Of a stretch of 64,000 bases of DNA, positions 9,136-18,586 are shown one piece after another. The translations under genes were made by a program, and so were the position numbers. The stretch is taken from assembly GCF_014648315.1 (NCBI RefSeq), contig NZ_BMQW01000002.1, positions 248,001-312,000 of the forward strand, read 5' to 3'. How positions within the stretch are numbered: position 1 is the first letter of the stretch; each line of letters begins with the position of its first letter. Source of the DNA: Shewanella ulleungensis. Lineage in GTDB: Bacteria > Pseudomonadota > Gammaproteobacteria > Enterobacterales > Shewanellaceae. The notes beneath the pieces were generated by a model. The model made no database searches and was not told the origin of the DNA. It was given only the letters and a program-made list of their open reading frames with translations.

Positions 9136-11223
9136 TTAAAACTTCGCTATTAATTTAAATGTAACACTCTCATCGATGTAATTTGGCAAGGTGAAAGTTT
9201 CCCCTGTATTACTGTACTCGATGTGTGAACCTGCAAATAAATTTTTGCCCATAATGGCTGCTGACCAGTTTTGATGAAATGCCCATTGCCAAGTTAAGTC
9301 TAACGCAGTGTAATTATCGACGTCGTAAGCATTACTATTTTCAACTCTTATTGATGCAAATAGACGATGATTATCGAATAGTTCGATATCTGTTTTTGCA
9401 AATAACTGTCGACTTTTTGAGTCATATCCAATCGCTGGGAAGGTATTTTCAGCAAGATCATAGTTAAAGGTATTATAGCTATAGCCTAGTTCTGCATTGA
9501 ATATGTCAGAGGGTTGCCAAGTTAAAATAATATCGCCTCCATTCGTGGTGACCTGAGCATTTGATACGATATCAAAATTGATTGAAGTAGTCGTTAAGCT
9601 TTGCATTGCTAAGTCGAGTTGACCCGCTTGAAGTAACCCAAAGATAGGTAAGAATTGTTCGATATTACTATCAACTGTAATTGCAATGACGTCTTTGGCT
9701 TTCGTGTGATACGCCGATAAATCTAATGCCCAAGAGCCTTGAGTGAGGCGATATCCTACTTCGTATGATACTGATTTTTCTGACTTAACGTTCTCATTAC
9801 CGTTCAAATACGTCCTGATGTAATATTTATCGATAGCGTTAATTCCAGTTGTGATTGGAGACACTTCATCAACTCGTTGACCGTCAATCGTAAAGTCGTC
9901 ATTAAACTCAATTAAAGAGGGCACACGGACACTTTTAGAAATTGAAGTCCATATCACCTGATTTTTTTGTGGTTTCCACACGAGTCTGGCTAATGGTTGA
10001 TTTTCCCAGCCGGTTAAATCGTTATGCTCAACTTTTGCACCTACAATGATGTCTAGTTCGTCAGCGATTAAGCTGTATTGCCCTTGAATTAATGCGCCAT
10101 ATTGATGCAGCGTATTGTAACCACCATCACTGCGAACAAAACTGCTTTCAGCAAATGATATGTCGTTATAGCGGTAGTTAAGGCCCCAGTCTAATTTCAA
10201 GTCGTTGTACAAAAAGTTCATTTGGTAATCGATATCAAACGATTCAAAATGTTCTTGTAAAAATGTTTGGCTGCCAGATTGTTTTAACCAAGAGGTTTGG
10301 AGCATTTGATTGGCATTTGCTGAAATACGATTTTCAATGCGCGCCATAACACGCGAGTCGGTTCTATCTAAATCGTCGGTAAAGGAGATATTACGGTTAG
10401 TTTCATCGATAACACCACGAAAATTTTGACCTAAGGACGATTGAGTTATGTTTCCTTGTATTAATCCAGACCACTCATCATTTGGAGTAAAATCAAATCG
10501 AACTCCTGCAGATTGCTGTTCAGTAAAGTCTGCTGGCTCTAGAGATATGCCTTTATCTGATTCATCGCCATCTCTAACATGACCATAGAGTCGAAAACTG
10601 CCTTTATTACCAATATCGCTACCATATCGTAAATTTACATCATGATTTATTTGGCTGCCACTGCTCACATCGGCATATACACCGCGTGTGTCAATACTGT
10701 TTTTGGTGATGATGTTTATGACACCATTATTGGCATTGCTGCCCCACAACAGACCACCTTGTCCGCGTATAACTTCAATGCGTTCTATATCGTATAAAGG
10801 GACATTGAGGGTTTCCCAATAAACAGCCGCGAACTTAGGTGTATAAAAACTTTGCCCATCTATCATTACTAATAACTTAGCTGAAAAACGAGAGGCGACT
10901 CCACGAGAGGTGATTGCCCATTGGTTGTTGTCGAGTTGCCTGACCACAAGCCCAGGAACTAACTTTAATGCTTCTGGGATTGAGGTTGCACCTGAATGAG
11001 TTATTTGTTCTTTGGTTAAGACATAAATAGAAGATGCGGTATCAAATGCTGATTGAGCTCGTTTCATTGCCGAAGTGACTTGTACATCCATTGCCATTAG
11101 TGAGTCGAGATCTAAATCAAGATCGCTAAGAGGCTCTTCTGCAATAACGTAAGGGGAAACGAGTAGGGTTCCAAGCAATAATCTGTTTACAATCTTCAAT
11201 GTCTTACCCTTAATGCACTTCAT
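9136..11223 (-). CDS. TonB-dependent outer-membrane receptor, first gene of a YfiR/c-di-GMP operon
   Basis: The 695-aa protein has a signal peptide (about 1-28), a plug domain (about 60-175) with LKLVPGLVVRQ, IDGQSFYTP, IERIEVIRGQGGLLWGSNA and GVINIITKNS, and a 22-strand-type barrel ending in an aromatic residue (LIAKF). The conserved LDSLMAMDVQVTSAMKR segment before the plug is usual in receptors of the VTSxxK type and takes the place of a clear TonB box. The substrate is not evident. Its operon with YfiR and a GGDEF/EAL protein suggests a receptor with a signalling role rather than plain uptake. Confidence 0.85.
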   Translation of the reverse strand: MKCIKGKTLKIVNRLLLGTLLVSPYVIAEEPLSDLDLDLDSLMAMDVQVTSAMKRAQSAFDTASSIYVLTKEQITHSGATSIPEALKLVPGLVVRQLDNNQWAITSRGVASRFSAKLLVMIDGQSFYTPKFAAVYWETLNVPLYDIERIEVIRGQGGLLWGSNANNGVINIITKNSIDTRGVYADVSSGSQINHDVNLRYGSDIGNKGSFRLYGHVRDGDESDKGISLEPADFTEQQSAGVRFDFTPNDEWSGLIQGNITQSSLGQNFRGVIDETNRNISFTDDLDRTDSRVMARIENRISANANQMLQTSWLKQSGSQTFLQEHFESFDIDYQMNFLYNDLKLDWGLNYRYNDISFAESSFVRSDGGYNTLHQYGALIQGQYSLIADELDIIVGAKVEHNDLTGWENQPLARLVWKPQKNQVIWTSISKSVRVPSLIEFNDDFTIDGQRVDEVSPITTGINAIDKYYIRTYLNGNENVKSEKSVSYEVGYRLTQGSWALDLSAYHTKAKDVIAITVDSNIEQFLPIFGLLQAGQLDLAMQSLTTTSINFDIVSNAQVTTNGGDIILTWQPSDIFNAELGYSYNTFNYDLAENTFPAIGYDSKSRQLFAKTDIELFDNHRLFASIRVENSNAYDVDNYTALDLTWQWAFHQNWSAAIMGKNLFAGSHIEYSNTGETFTLPNYIDESVTFKLIAKF

Positions 11224-11704
11224 GTTAAGCTCTGGTTGAGCATGATTAACATGTGTCGTAAGTGTTAATTAATAAATTGCCGAACCTTAACTCAGCCAGG
11301 TTATCTTAATCGCAATATTAGCGAGCAATGTTATTATTTTTGTTAATTTTTATGTTTTTACTTGCTCATTGTATCAGCTAACTCTCTGAGATAATGAACT
11401 ATGCTTCATTAAAATCATACTTTATAGCTACTTTGATAACTTACTCTGAGTTAACACGAATGTAATGTATTTTTGAGGCATTATAAGTCAAACATCACAA
11501 TGGTTAGATAAATTGTATGTAATTATTTCGGCATATAGACAGATGTTTAATTGGTTGCTTAAATATCACTCATGTCTTTGTTGTATTCATGTTGATATTT
11601 TTCGTGCTGGTAACTGGGGTTATTATCACAATTATTGTTATGAATTGAGGCATAAAGGATTCAATACCTCACCCAAATAAAGGGTAACAACAAGGATAAT
11701 AATA
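11224..11704. other. AT-rich divergent intergenic region
   Basis: This 481-bp stretch separates the minus-strand TonB-receptor operon from the plus-strand acylase gene and must hold both promoters. It is strongly AT-rich. I see no convincing operator, hairpin or small gene in it. Confidence 0.5.
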
Positions 11705-14287
11705 ATGGATTTTAATAAACTCATGTTCGCTATGGGCGTAGTATCGACGGTTTTAATCGTTGGTTGCGGCGATGACACTGATTTTAGTAAAAGCACTCAA
11801 CCCACACCAGAAACCGAAGTCACACCACTATTACAAGCTTTTGCACCTAATGGCGCGCTTAAGGCGCAGATCCGCCGTACCCGATATGGCGTGCCACACA
11901 TTACCGCTGATAATTTAGAAAGCTTAGGTTTTGGTAGTGGTTATGCTCAAGCACAAGATAACTTATGTGTGATAGCCGATGGATTTATTAAAGCTAACTC
12001 AGAACGTTCAATGTATTTTGGCCCGCATGCCTCAATCGACTTTTCAACCGGGCTGCCAACCAGCGAAGATAACGGTAATTTAATCTCAGATTTTGCTTAC
12101 AAAGCATTAAAAATCAGACAGCTTGCCGAAACTCAATATAATCAATTTAGTTATAACTCACGTGCTTTAATGGAAGGGTTTAGCGCTGGCTATAATCAAT
12201 TTTTAGCTGATGTAGAGGCCGGTGAGCAAACAGCAGAACCTTTTTGTGCGGGTCAACCTTGGGTCAAACCCATCACTGGAGTTGATGTGGCCAATTACCT
12301 GTTTTCGGTGGCTCTGCTTCCTGGTGCGGCTAACTTCTTAGATCTCATTTTTTATGCCAATCCTGGAGATGGTGAAGAGTACTTACCACGCATTGTTGGT
12401 CCTGTTGCATCAACAGCACAAACGGCTTTTGTTAACGATATGAACCGTAAACTAGTTGCAAGATCTGCAACGATCACCACGCCCGATACTAACCCTCGTG
12501 AATTAGGTTCAAATGGTTGGGGGCTAGGCAAAGATAAAACCGAAAACGGTAAAGGCATGGTGTTGGGTAATCCGCATTTTCCGCATACAGGTAACTTACG
12601 TTTTTGGCAGTCTCATTTAACTATACCCGGGCAAATTGACGTGATGGGAGGCTCGTTGGTCGGTATGCCTGGTTTGGTGAATATTGGTTTTAATAAAGAT
12701 GTTGCCTGGACTCATACTTTTTCAACAGCAGAACATTTTGTTATGTATAACCTCGAGTTAATGGCGGGCGACAGACTGCAATATATGTTCGATGGTGAAG
12801 CCATGCCAATTACGAAAGAAACCGTTTCGGTATTAGTTAATGCCGGTGCTGCTGGTATGCTAGTGGCTGAAAAAGACATTTACACCACAGCCAAAGGCCC
12901 AATGGTTGAAGCCCCGCCAACATTAGCTCCTTTTGGCTGGGATGACGGTCAAGCCTTTATGATCCAAGATGCCAACATGGCAAATATAGACCCACTCGAT
13001 CATTGGTTAGCAATGAACCGAGCCAGCAATCTTGATGAGTTTCAACAGGCCTTTAAAAACTATGACGGGGTGATTTTTAATAACACCATGTATGCCGATA
13101 AAGAAGGTAATGCTTTTTATATTGATGATTCAACGGTACCGGGTTTTTCTGATTTTGTGGTAAATATCATTAAAACGACACCAGCAATTATCGCCGCCAA
13201 AGCACAAGCCGGATTTACCATATTGCCCGGTAATACCTCAACGTTTAGTTTTAGCGAGCCGATGCCATACGAGCGCGCGCCAAAGCTTGAGCGAACTGAC
13301 TTTGTGCAAAACTCCAATAACTCATTTTGGTCAACTAACTTAGCCGAACCATTAGAAAATTACTCGCCAATGTATGGCCCTGAGCGAGGCCCGTTATCTC
13401 TGCGCACTCGTATGGGACTTACACTGATGGATGATGCCGCGGGTGATGACGGTAAGTTTTCTGTGGCAGAATTAGAAAGTGCCTTATTGTCTAATCGAGC
13501 CTATTTAGCCGAATTAGTATTAGCAGATCTACTCACTCAGTGTGCAGAGCAAGGTACTACTCCTGTTGTTGTCAGCCCTACATTGTCTAAAGATCTCAGT
13601 GCTGCTTGCACTGCGTTAACTGAGTGGAATGGTAAGCAAGATAACGACAGTATTGGCGGGGCGTTAATCCGCGAATTTGCTCATCTGTTTGATCAAAGCA
13701 GTATGTTGACCCAAGAGTTTGACTATACCAACGCAGCAACGACACCAAATACACTTGCCAGCGATGGTAGTGCGCTCGTTGCATTAGCTCATGCAGCCTT
13801 TAACCTAGAAGCCGCAGGTTTTAGTGTTGATGCGAGCCTTGGTGAAGTGCAGTTTGTTGAAAAGTCGCTACCCGATGGCAGCGCATCAGGGGTTAAATTA
13901 CCTTGGCCGGGCAGCCATAATGCCGAGGGCGGCTTTAATGTGTTTTCGACCAGTTTGACTGGTGACGATACATTAATCCCGCAGCACAGTTATGCCGCAG
14001 TAATGGATGTGATATCGGGTAATGCTGCTGCATCAGGTTTAACCGAACAAGGTTATCAAATTCGCTACGGCTCAAGTTGGATGATGACGGTGAGTTTTAC
14101 TGATGATGGTCCAGTGGCAAAAGGGCTATTATCCTATTCACAATCAAGTAACGCCCTAAGCACAAGCTTTAATGATCAAAGTGAGTTTTACTCTACTCAA
14201 AAGCAATTACGACCATTGCTATTTACCGAGGCCGACATCCAGGCATCGCTTGAATCGACTACCGAACTGAGTTTTCAACGAAATTAA
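11705..14287 (+). CDS. penicillin/AHL acylase family lipoprotein (PvdQ/aculeacin acylase type)
   Basis: The 860-aa protein is an N-terminal nucleophile hydrolase precursor. RRTRYGVPHITADNLESLGFG near residue 60 begins the alpha chain. The autocatalytic site is Gly-Ser in RELGSNGWG, with S269 as the predicted mature beta-chain N-terminus and nucleophile, followed by GKGMVLGNPHFP, close to the PvdQ pattern. The family removes acyl chains from N-acyl-homoserine lactones, siderophore precursors or lipopeptides. A lipobox (LIVGC, Cys21) follows a short hydrophobic helix, so it is probably a lipoprotein; the residue after Cys is Gly, not Asp, which favours the outer membrane. The substrate is unknown. 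Confidence 0.85.
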   Translation: MDFNKLMFAMGVVSTVLIVGCGDDTDFSKSTQPTPETEVTPLLQAFAPNGALKAQIRRTRYGVPHITADNLESLGFGSGYAQAQDNLCVIADGFIKANSERSMYFGPHASIDFSTGLPTSEDNGNLISDFAYKALKIRQLAETQYNQFSYNSRALMEGFSAGYNQFLADVEAGEQTAEPFCAGQPWVKPITGVDVANYLFSVALLPGAANFLDLIFYANPGDGEEYLPRIVGPVASTAQTAFVNDMNRKLVARSATITTPDTNPRELGSNGWGLGKDKTENGKGMVLGNPHFPHTGNLRFWQSHLTIPGQIDVMGGSLVGMPGLVNIGFNKDVAWTHTFSTAEHFVMYNLELMAGDRLQYMFDGEAMPITKETVSVLVNAGAAGMLVAEKDIYTTAKGPMVEAPPTLAPFGWDDGQAFMIQDANMANIDPLDHWLAMNRASNLDEFQQAFKNYDGVIFNNTMYADKEGNAFYIDDSTVPGFSDFVVNIIKTTPAIIAAKAQAGFTILPGNTSTFSFSEPMPYERAPKLERTDFVQNSNNSFWSTNLAEPLENYSPMYGPERGPLSLRTRMGLTLMDDAAGDDGKFSVAELESALLSNRAYLAELVLADLLTQCAEQGTTPVVVSPTLSKDLSAACTALTEWNGKQDNDSIGGALIREFAHLFDQSSMLTQEFDYTNAATTPNTLASDGSALVALAHAAFNLEAAGFSVDASLGEVQFVEKSLPDGSASGVKLPWPGSHNAEGGFNVFSTSLTGDDTLIPQHSYAAVMDVISGNAAASGLTEQGYQIRYGSSWMMTVSFTDDGPVAKGLLSYSQSSNALSTSFNDQSEFYSTQKQLRPLLFTEADIQASLESTTELSFQRN

Positions 14288-14305
14288 GTAGTGGTCATAC
14301 CTAAT

Positions 14306-14340
14306 ATAATAGACCCATAAAAAATGGGTCTATTATTTGT
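14306..14340 (+). terminator. rho-independent terminator after the acylase gene
   Basis: A 13-bp perfect stem (ATAATAGACCCAT with its complement) closes a 5-base A-rich loop and is followed by a T-rich stretch. It lies 19 bp after the stop codon. Confidence 0.75.
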
Positions 14341-14518
14341 TTTTAGCTCTCTAAGTCTGTGATTAAGATACATAAAAACATCAGAATAGTTAGGTTTTAT
14401 CAGGCTTTCAACTTGGCAACCCCTACTTTGGTATAAGACACTGTTGCTTGACCTGTACACACAACTACAACAAAATCGACATTGAATATATTCTTATAAT
14501 TAATGGGATGATAAAACC

Positions 14519-15988
14519 ATGTTGATTTTCCTCATTTGTATTGCGTTGCTATTACTCGCATACAAGCTTTATAGCCCGTTTGTTGAAAAACAAGCTGGTA
14601 TTGATCCTACGGTGCAAACCCCGCAAACACGTTTTAATGATGGTGTGGATTATGTGCCCGTTCATCCTGCAAAAGCGTTTTTGATTCAGTTTTTAAACGT
14701 CGCGGGAGTGGGTCCTATTTTTGGTCCTATCTTAGGTGCGTTATATGGTCCAATTGCATTAGTTTGGATTGTTCTGGGGAACATTTTGGGCGGTGCAGTA
14801 CACGATTACTTCTCTGGGGTAATGAGTATCAAAGAAGACGGTAAAAGTTTACCTGAAATCGCTGGGCATTATTTTAACATTTACTTTAAAGCGGCAATGT
14901 TGATTTTTACCGCGATGTTACTGTTCTTTGTTGGCGTTGTGTTCATTATGAGCCCTGCCGGTTTGTTGAGTAACTTAGATTATTTCAAAGACACTATCTT
15001 TGCTAACAACACCTTTTGGGTGTTAGTGATTTTAGCTTACTACTTCTTTGCAACATTATTGCCGATAGACAAGATTATCACTAAGTTATACCCATTCTTT
15101 GGCGCATTAATGATTGTGATGACAACGTCGATTGCCGTGGCATTATTAATTAATGCTCCACAGTTACCTGAGTTTGGCGATATTTTTGCTTACTTTGATC
15201 ACAGCCATTACAACAATGACTTACTTGAACCTAATCCAGATGGTTTACCTGTATGGCCATTACTATTTGTAACCATTACCTGTGGTGCAATTAGTGGTTT
15301 CCACTCAACGCAAGCACCGATTATGGCGCGTTGTTTAACCAATGAAAAATACGTTCGTCCAGTGTACTACGGTGCAATGGTTGCTGAAGGTATTGTTGCT
15401 TGTGTATGGGCAACAGCGGGTATTGCTGCGTTCCCAGGTGGTTATGTTGAGCTTAAGGAAATTCTTGCGTTAGGTGGTCCAGGTATGGTGGTTAACCAAG
15501 TTGCGACGACTTACTTAGGTGTTGCGGGTGGTATTATGGCGATTATCGCCGTTGCTGTATTCCCAATTACTTCGGGTGATACTGCATTTAGATCGCTACG
15601 TTTAACGATTATTGACGCGTTTAAGATCCCACAAAGTATGACCAACCGTTTATTAGTTGCTGTGCCTGTGTTAATTATCGCGTACTTTATGACTAAAATT
15701 GACTTTACCTTGATCTGGCGTTACTTCGCGTTCTCAAACATGTTGTTGTCAACCAGTGTATTGTGGTTAGCGACTAAGTACCTGTTTGACCGTGGTGCCT
15801 TCCATTGGATTGTGAGTCTTCCTGCGATTATTGGTACCTGTGTAACCGTGTCGTACATTATGACTGCCGGTATTGGTTTTGGTTTACCACAAGAGCTAAG
15901 CCAACCTGTTGGTATCGCTGTTGGTGTGGTGGCATTCATTGGTTTATTGATTGCACATAACAAGCGTAAAGCTGCACCTGCTGCATAA
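14519..15988 (+). CDS. CstA-family carbon starvation transporter, short form
   Basis: The 489-aa integral membrane protein carries the CstA signatures PVHPAKAFLIQFLNVAGVGPI, GPILGALYGP and GNILGGAVHDYFSG near the N-terminus and GAISGFHSTQAP in the middle. Roughly 12-14 hydrophobic helices are predictable. E. coli CstA and BtsT are about 700 aa, so this is the shorter version of the family, complete at its C-terminus. Characterised members import pyruvate or peptides. The exact substrate here is not known. It appears monocistronic, with a strong terminator 20 bp after the stop. Confidence 0.85.
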   Translation: MLIFLICIALLLLAYKLYSPFVEKQAGIDPTVQTPQTRFNDGVDYVPVHPAKAFLIQFLNVAGVGPIFGPILGALYGPIALVWIVLGNILGGAVHDYFSGVMSIKEDGKSLPEIAGHYFNIYFKAAMLIFTAMLLFFVGVVFIMSPAGLLSNLDYFKDTIFANNTFWVLVILAYYFFATLLPIDKIITKLYPFFGALMIVMTTSIAVALLINAPQLPEFGDIFAYFDHSHYNNDLLEPNPDGLPVWPLLFVTITCGAISGFHSTQAPIMARCLTNEKYVRPVYYGAMVAEGIVACVWATAGIAAFPGGYVELKEILALGGPGMVVNQVATTYLGVAGGIMAIIAVAVFPITSGDTAFRSLRLTIIDAFKIPQSMTNRLLVAVPVLIIAYFMTKIDFTLIWRYFAFSNMLLSTSVLWLATKYLFDRGAFHWIVSLPAIIGTCVTVSYIMTAGIGFGLPQELSQPVGIAVGVVAFIGLLIAHNKRKAAPAA

Positions 15989-16007
15989 TCGTTTAAACGA
16001 TTGATAT

Positions 16008-16036
16008 AAAAGGGCTGCAATTTGCAGCCCTTTTTG
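16008..16036. terminator. bidirectional terminator between cstA-like and Fe-S genes
   Basis: AAAAGGGCTGCA and TGCAGCCCTTTT form a perfect stem with a 3-base centre. There is a T tract on the right for the plus strand and an A tract on the left, so it can also serve the convergent minus-strand gene ending at 16076. Confidence 0.88.
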
Positions 16037-16075
16037 TTGTCTCTTTATTGAGCGTTGTTGAAAACGCCTTGGATG

Positions 16076-17290
16076 CTAATGCCCGATACGGTCGAGTTTT
16101 TGAATAAGCTCCATTTTGATGTTATCAGGTGTTTGGCTGTGCCAGTATCCACCCACGTAGGCAAACAGGGGCAACATAAACATAATGGTTAACAATACAA
16201 TTAATAATCCTCTGGCAGAAAGCTTAATGCCATTGCGAGTACTAAAGTGTAGTGCTTGTTTTTTAGGACAAGCTGATACGCAGCGCATGCATGCCTGGCA
16301 CTCATCGGAGCGAATATTTTTTTGAGTATGAACAGATATGTTAGCGGGACATGCACGAGTGCACTTATCGCAACTCATGCCTTTTGACTCAATTAAACAA
16401 TGCTGTGTATCACGACGAATTTTAAATGGGCTTAAAAAACTCATGATGCCAAGCAATGCGCCATAAGGGCATATGTAACGACAAAAACCTTGGCGTCGCC
16501 ATGCCGCTAAGGCAAAAATCAAGCTGAAGCCAATTAATGCGGTAATTGAAGGCATCATGAAAAATATCGCCATTTTCAAATCGGCTACTTTATGATAATT
16601 GCCAGACAAATAGTGCGGAATACTTGCAGAGGGCATTGAAAACACTAGATAACATAGCGCAGCTAATAACAGATACTTCAACATTCTTAGTGGCCAATCT
16701 ATCCATGCTGGAGGTAATAATTCTGCATGAACAACTTTCTTTCTGAGTTTATAAAGGTATTCACCAGCTAAACCGAGTGGACAGGCCCAGCCACAAAAAG
16801 CGCGTTTACACACAATGCCTGTCAGTAAAACTACGCACAGCATAACAACCGCAGCAGGGTGGTTTTGGTCCCATAATCCGAGGGTCAAAATTGCTTTAAG
16901 TTCTATTCCGCCTGCAATCGGTAAAAATGCATCGCCGACATCAGGTCGCATTATCCAAGGTATTTCTCCTGCGTATAAAAAACCAGCATTAATGGCATAT
17001 TGCACCCCGACTAACAAAATAGATAACGCAAAAAAGTGTTGGCAGATTTCACGTATTGTATTGGGTCTGCCTTCGGCATTGGCAAATGTTGGTTGGTATT
17101 GTCCTACTGCGGTGACAATTAATACAGCGACTAATAGTATTAGCAGTAGTGGCCAAAAAAAGCTGGCTAGGGTTGCGCCTACGAGTAGGGTAGCGCTCAC
17201 CAACGCGCCCCATTTCTTTCCGCTCCAATACAATAAACTGGTGCTATAAACTAAAGCCAGCATTAAGGTGATTGATTCAACTGTGCTCAT
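16076..17290 (-). CDS. membrane 4Fe-4S protein of the NapH/CcoG-like family
   Basis: The 404-aa polytopic protein has several membrane helices, two CxxxCP-type motifs (CGWACPLG and CRYICPYG) and two C-terminal 4Fe-4S ferredoxin motifs (CDKCTRACP and CQACMRCVSACPKK), then a last membrane helix. This is the NapH/NosR/RdxA-like layout, which passes electrons from the quinone pool or handles redox in membrane complexes. No partner oxidoreductase is adjacent, so the pathway cannot be named. It is convergent with the CstA-like gene. The start ATG has an AAGG ribosome site 9 bases upstream. Confidence 0.8.
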   Translation of the reverse strand: MSTVESITLMLALVYSTSLLYWSGKKWGALVSATLLVGATLASFFWPLLLILLVAVLIVTAVGQYQPTFANAEGRPNTIREICQHFFALSILLVGVQYAINAGFLYAGEIPWIMRPDVGDAFLPIAGGIELKAILTLGLWDQNHPAAVVMLCVVLLTGIVCKRAFCGWACPLGLAGEYLYKLRKKVVHAELLPPAWIDWPLRMLKYLLLAALCYLVFSMPSASIPHYLSGNYHKVADLKMAIFFMMPSITALIGFSLIFALAAWRRQGFCRYICPYGALLGIMSFLSPFKIRRDTQHCLIESKGMSCDKCTRACPANISVHTQKNIRSDECQACMRCVSACPKKQALHFSTRNGIKLSARGLLIVLLTIMFMLPLFAYVGGYWHSQTPDNIKMELIQKLDRIGH

Positions 17291-17554
17291 TACTGAATGC
17301 CTTTGTTGTCCTATTTATTTTTAACTCATCATAAAACCTCTGCATTTGGGCTAATGTGAGTTAAGTCGCCAAAGCGAATATTAATTTTCTAATTATTTGA
17401 TCTATATTGATTTGTTCTGTTTTTGTGATGATTGTTAATCAGAGTGGCTTGTTGTTTAAATTAGTCAATGGTCATCAAGGTGACTTATTTAGTTGCTAGG
17501 GTCATTTAGTTGAGCAGATTGAGTTAAATGATTAGGATGAAAAGTCAGTAACTA

Positions 17555-18577
17555 ATGGGTAAGTTTTCGTTTGAACATCGTTTCGAAATTGACACATTAA
17601 AGCGTTTAATTGCGCAACACCAAGAGCTATTTCGACATCAGTCGTTGGCGGAACTGTATTTTCGAGGGGAAAAGTTATCGGTTACAGCTATTGAGCTTGG
17701 TCAGCAACAGCAATCATGTCCGACGGTATTATTTGTTGGGGGGGTGCATGGTGTAGAGCGCATTGGAGCTCAGGTGATATTGGCGTTTTTAGACAGCCTA
17801 CTCAATCGTTTGCCGTGGGATACTCATTTACAGCAATTACTCAAGCACGTGCGTTTAGCTTTTGTGCCAGTTGTGAATCCTGCAGGTTTTTTACGCGGCA
17901 GTAGGGGTAATGCAAATAATGTAGATTTAATGCGAAATGCTCCTATTGATTCTGATGAAGATGTGACCTTTCTCGTGGGAGGTCAACGCATATCTCCACG
18001 TTTGCCATGGTATCGTGGTAAAAATGGCATGGAATTAGAAACCCAAGCATTAGTGAAATATGTACAACAATTGCAACAAGAAAGCAGTAGCGTGATTGTG
18101 TTAGATGCCCACTCTGGTTTTGGCCTGTTAGACCATGTGTGGTTCCCTCATGCACATACCAGGCAACCCTTTAATGATATAGGGTATATTTACCATTTAA
18201 TGCAACTGTTTGAAAAAGGCTACCCTCATCATGGCCATTATCGCTTAGCACCACAAAGTCATTTTTATCGTACTCACGGAGACATTTGGGATTATCTGGT
18301 TGCGAGTAATACGACTAAAAAACCATTTATTCCGCTCACTTTAGAAATGGGCTCTTGGGCTTGGGTGCGTAAAAACCCACGTCAGCTACTCAGTTTTCCG
18401 GGTTACTTTAATCCGCAAAAAAACCATCGACATCAACGAATTTTAAGACGCCACGTGGTATTAATGCAGTTTCTAGTCGATGCGGCTTATGCCCAAATAG
18501 TGGAACAGATTAAGCCTACACAGCTGAGCCAATTGACTCATCAAGCAAATCGATTCTGGTCTAAAAAGTCTAAGTGA
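17555..18577 (+). CDS. M14-family zinc carboxypeptidase-like protein
   Basis: The 340-aa protein has the M14 zinc ligand pattern HxxE (H65 and E68 in GGVHGVERIG) and a downstream histidine H186 in VLDAHSGFG, with FVPVVNPAGF and RGNANNVDLMRN between them, which form the substrate pocket in this group. A glutamate in LTLEMGSW near 265 is a candidate catalytic residue. No signal peptide is seen, so it is probably cytosolic. Members cut C-terminal residues from peptides or act as amidohydrolases; the substrate is unknown. An alpha/beta hydrolase follows 9 bp later, most likely in the same operon. Confidence 0.8.
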   Translation: MGKFSFEHRFEIDTLKRLIAQHQELFRHQSLAELYFRGEKLSVTAIELGQQQQSCPTVLFVGGVHGVERIGAQVILAFLDSLLNRLPWDTHLQQLLKHVRLAFVPVVNPAGFLRGSRGNANNVDLMRNAPIDSDEDVTFLVGGQRISPRLPWYRGKNGMELETQALVKYVQQLQQESSSVIVLDAHSGFGLLDHVWFPHAHTRQPFNDIGYIYHLMQLFEKGYPHHGHYRLAPQSHFYRTHGDIWDYLVASNTTKKPFIPLTLEMGSWAWVRKNPRQLLSFPGYFNPQKNHRHQRILRRHVVLMQFLVDAAYAQIVEQIKPTQLSQLTHQANRFWSKKSK

Positions 18578-18586
18578 GGATAAACC

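Noticed and set aside
15721..16020. Minus-strand open frame over the end of the CstA-like gene
   Set aside because: It runs through the terminator and has no ribosome site or recognisable protein features; it is a shadow.
17398..17412. FNR-like TTGATCTATATTGAT near the Fe-S gene
   Set aside because: The second half is a direct rather than inverted match, so it is not an FNR palindrome.
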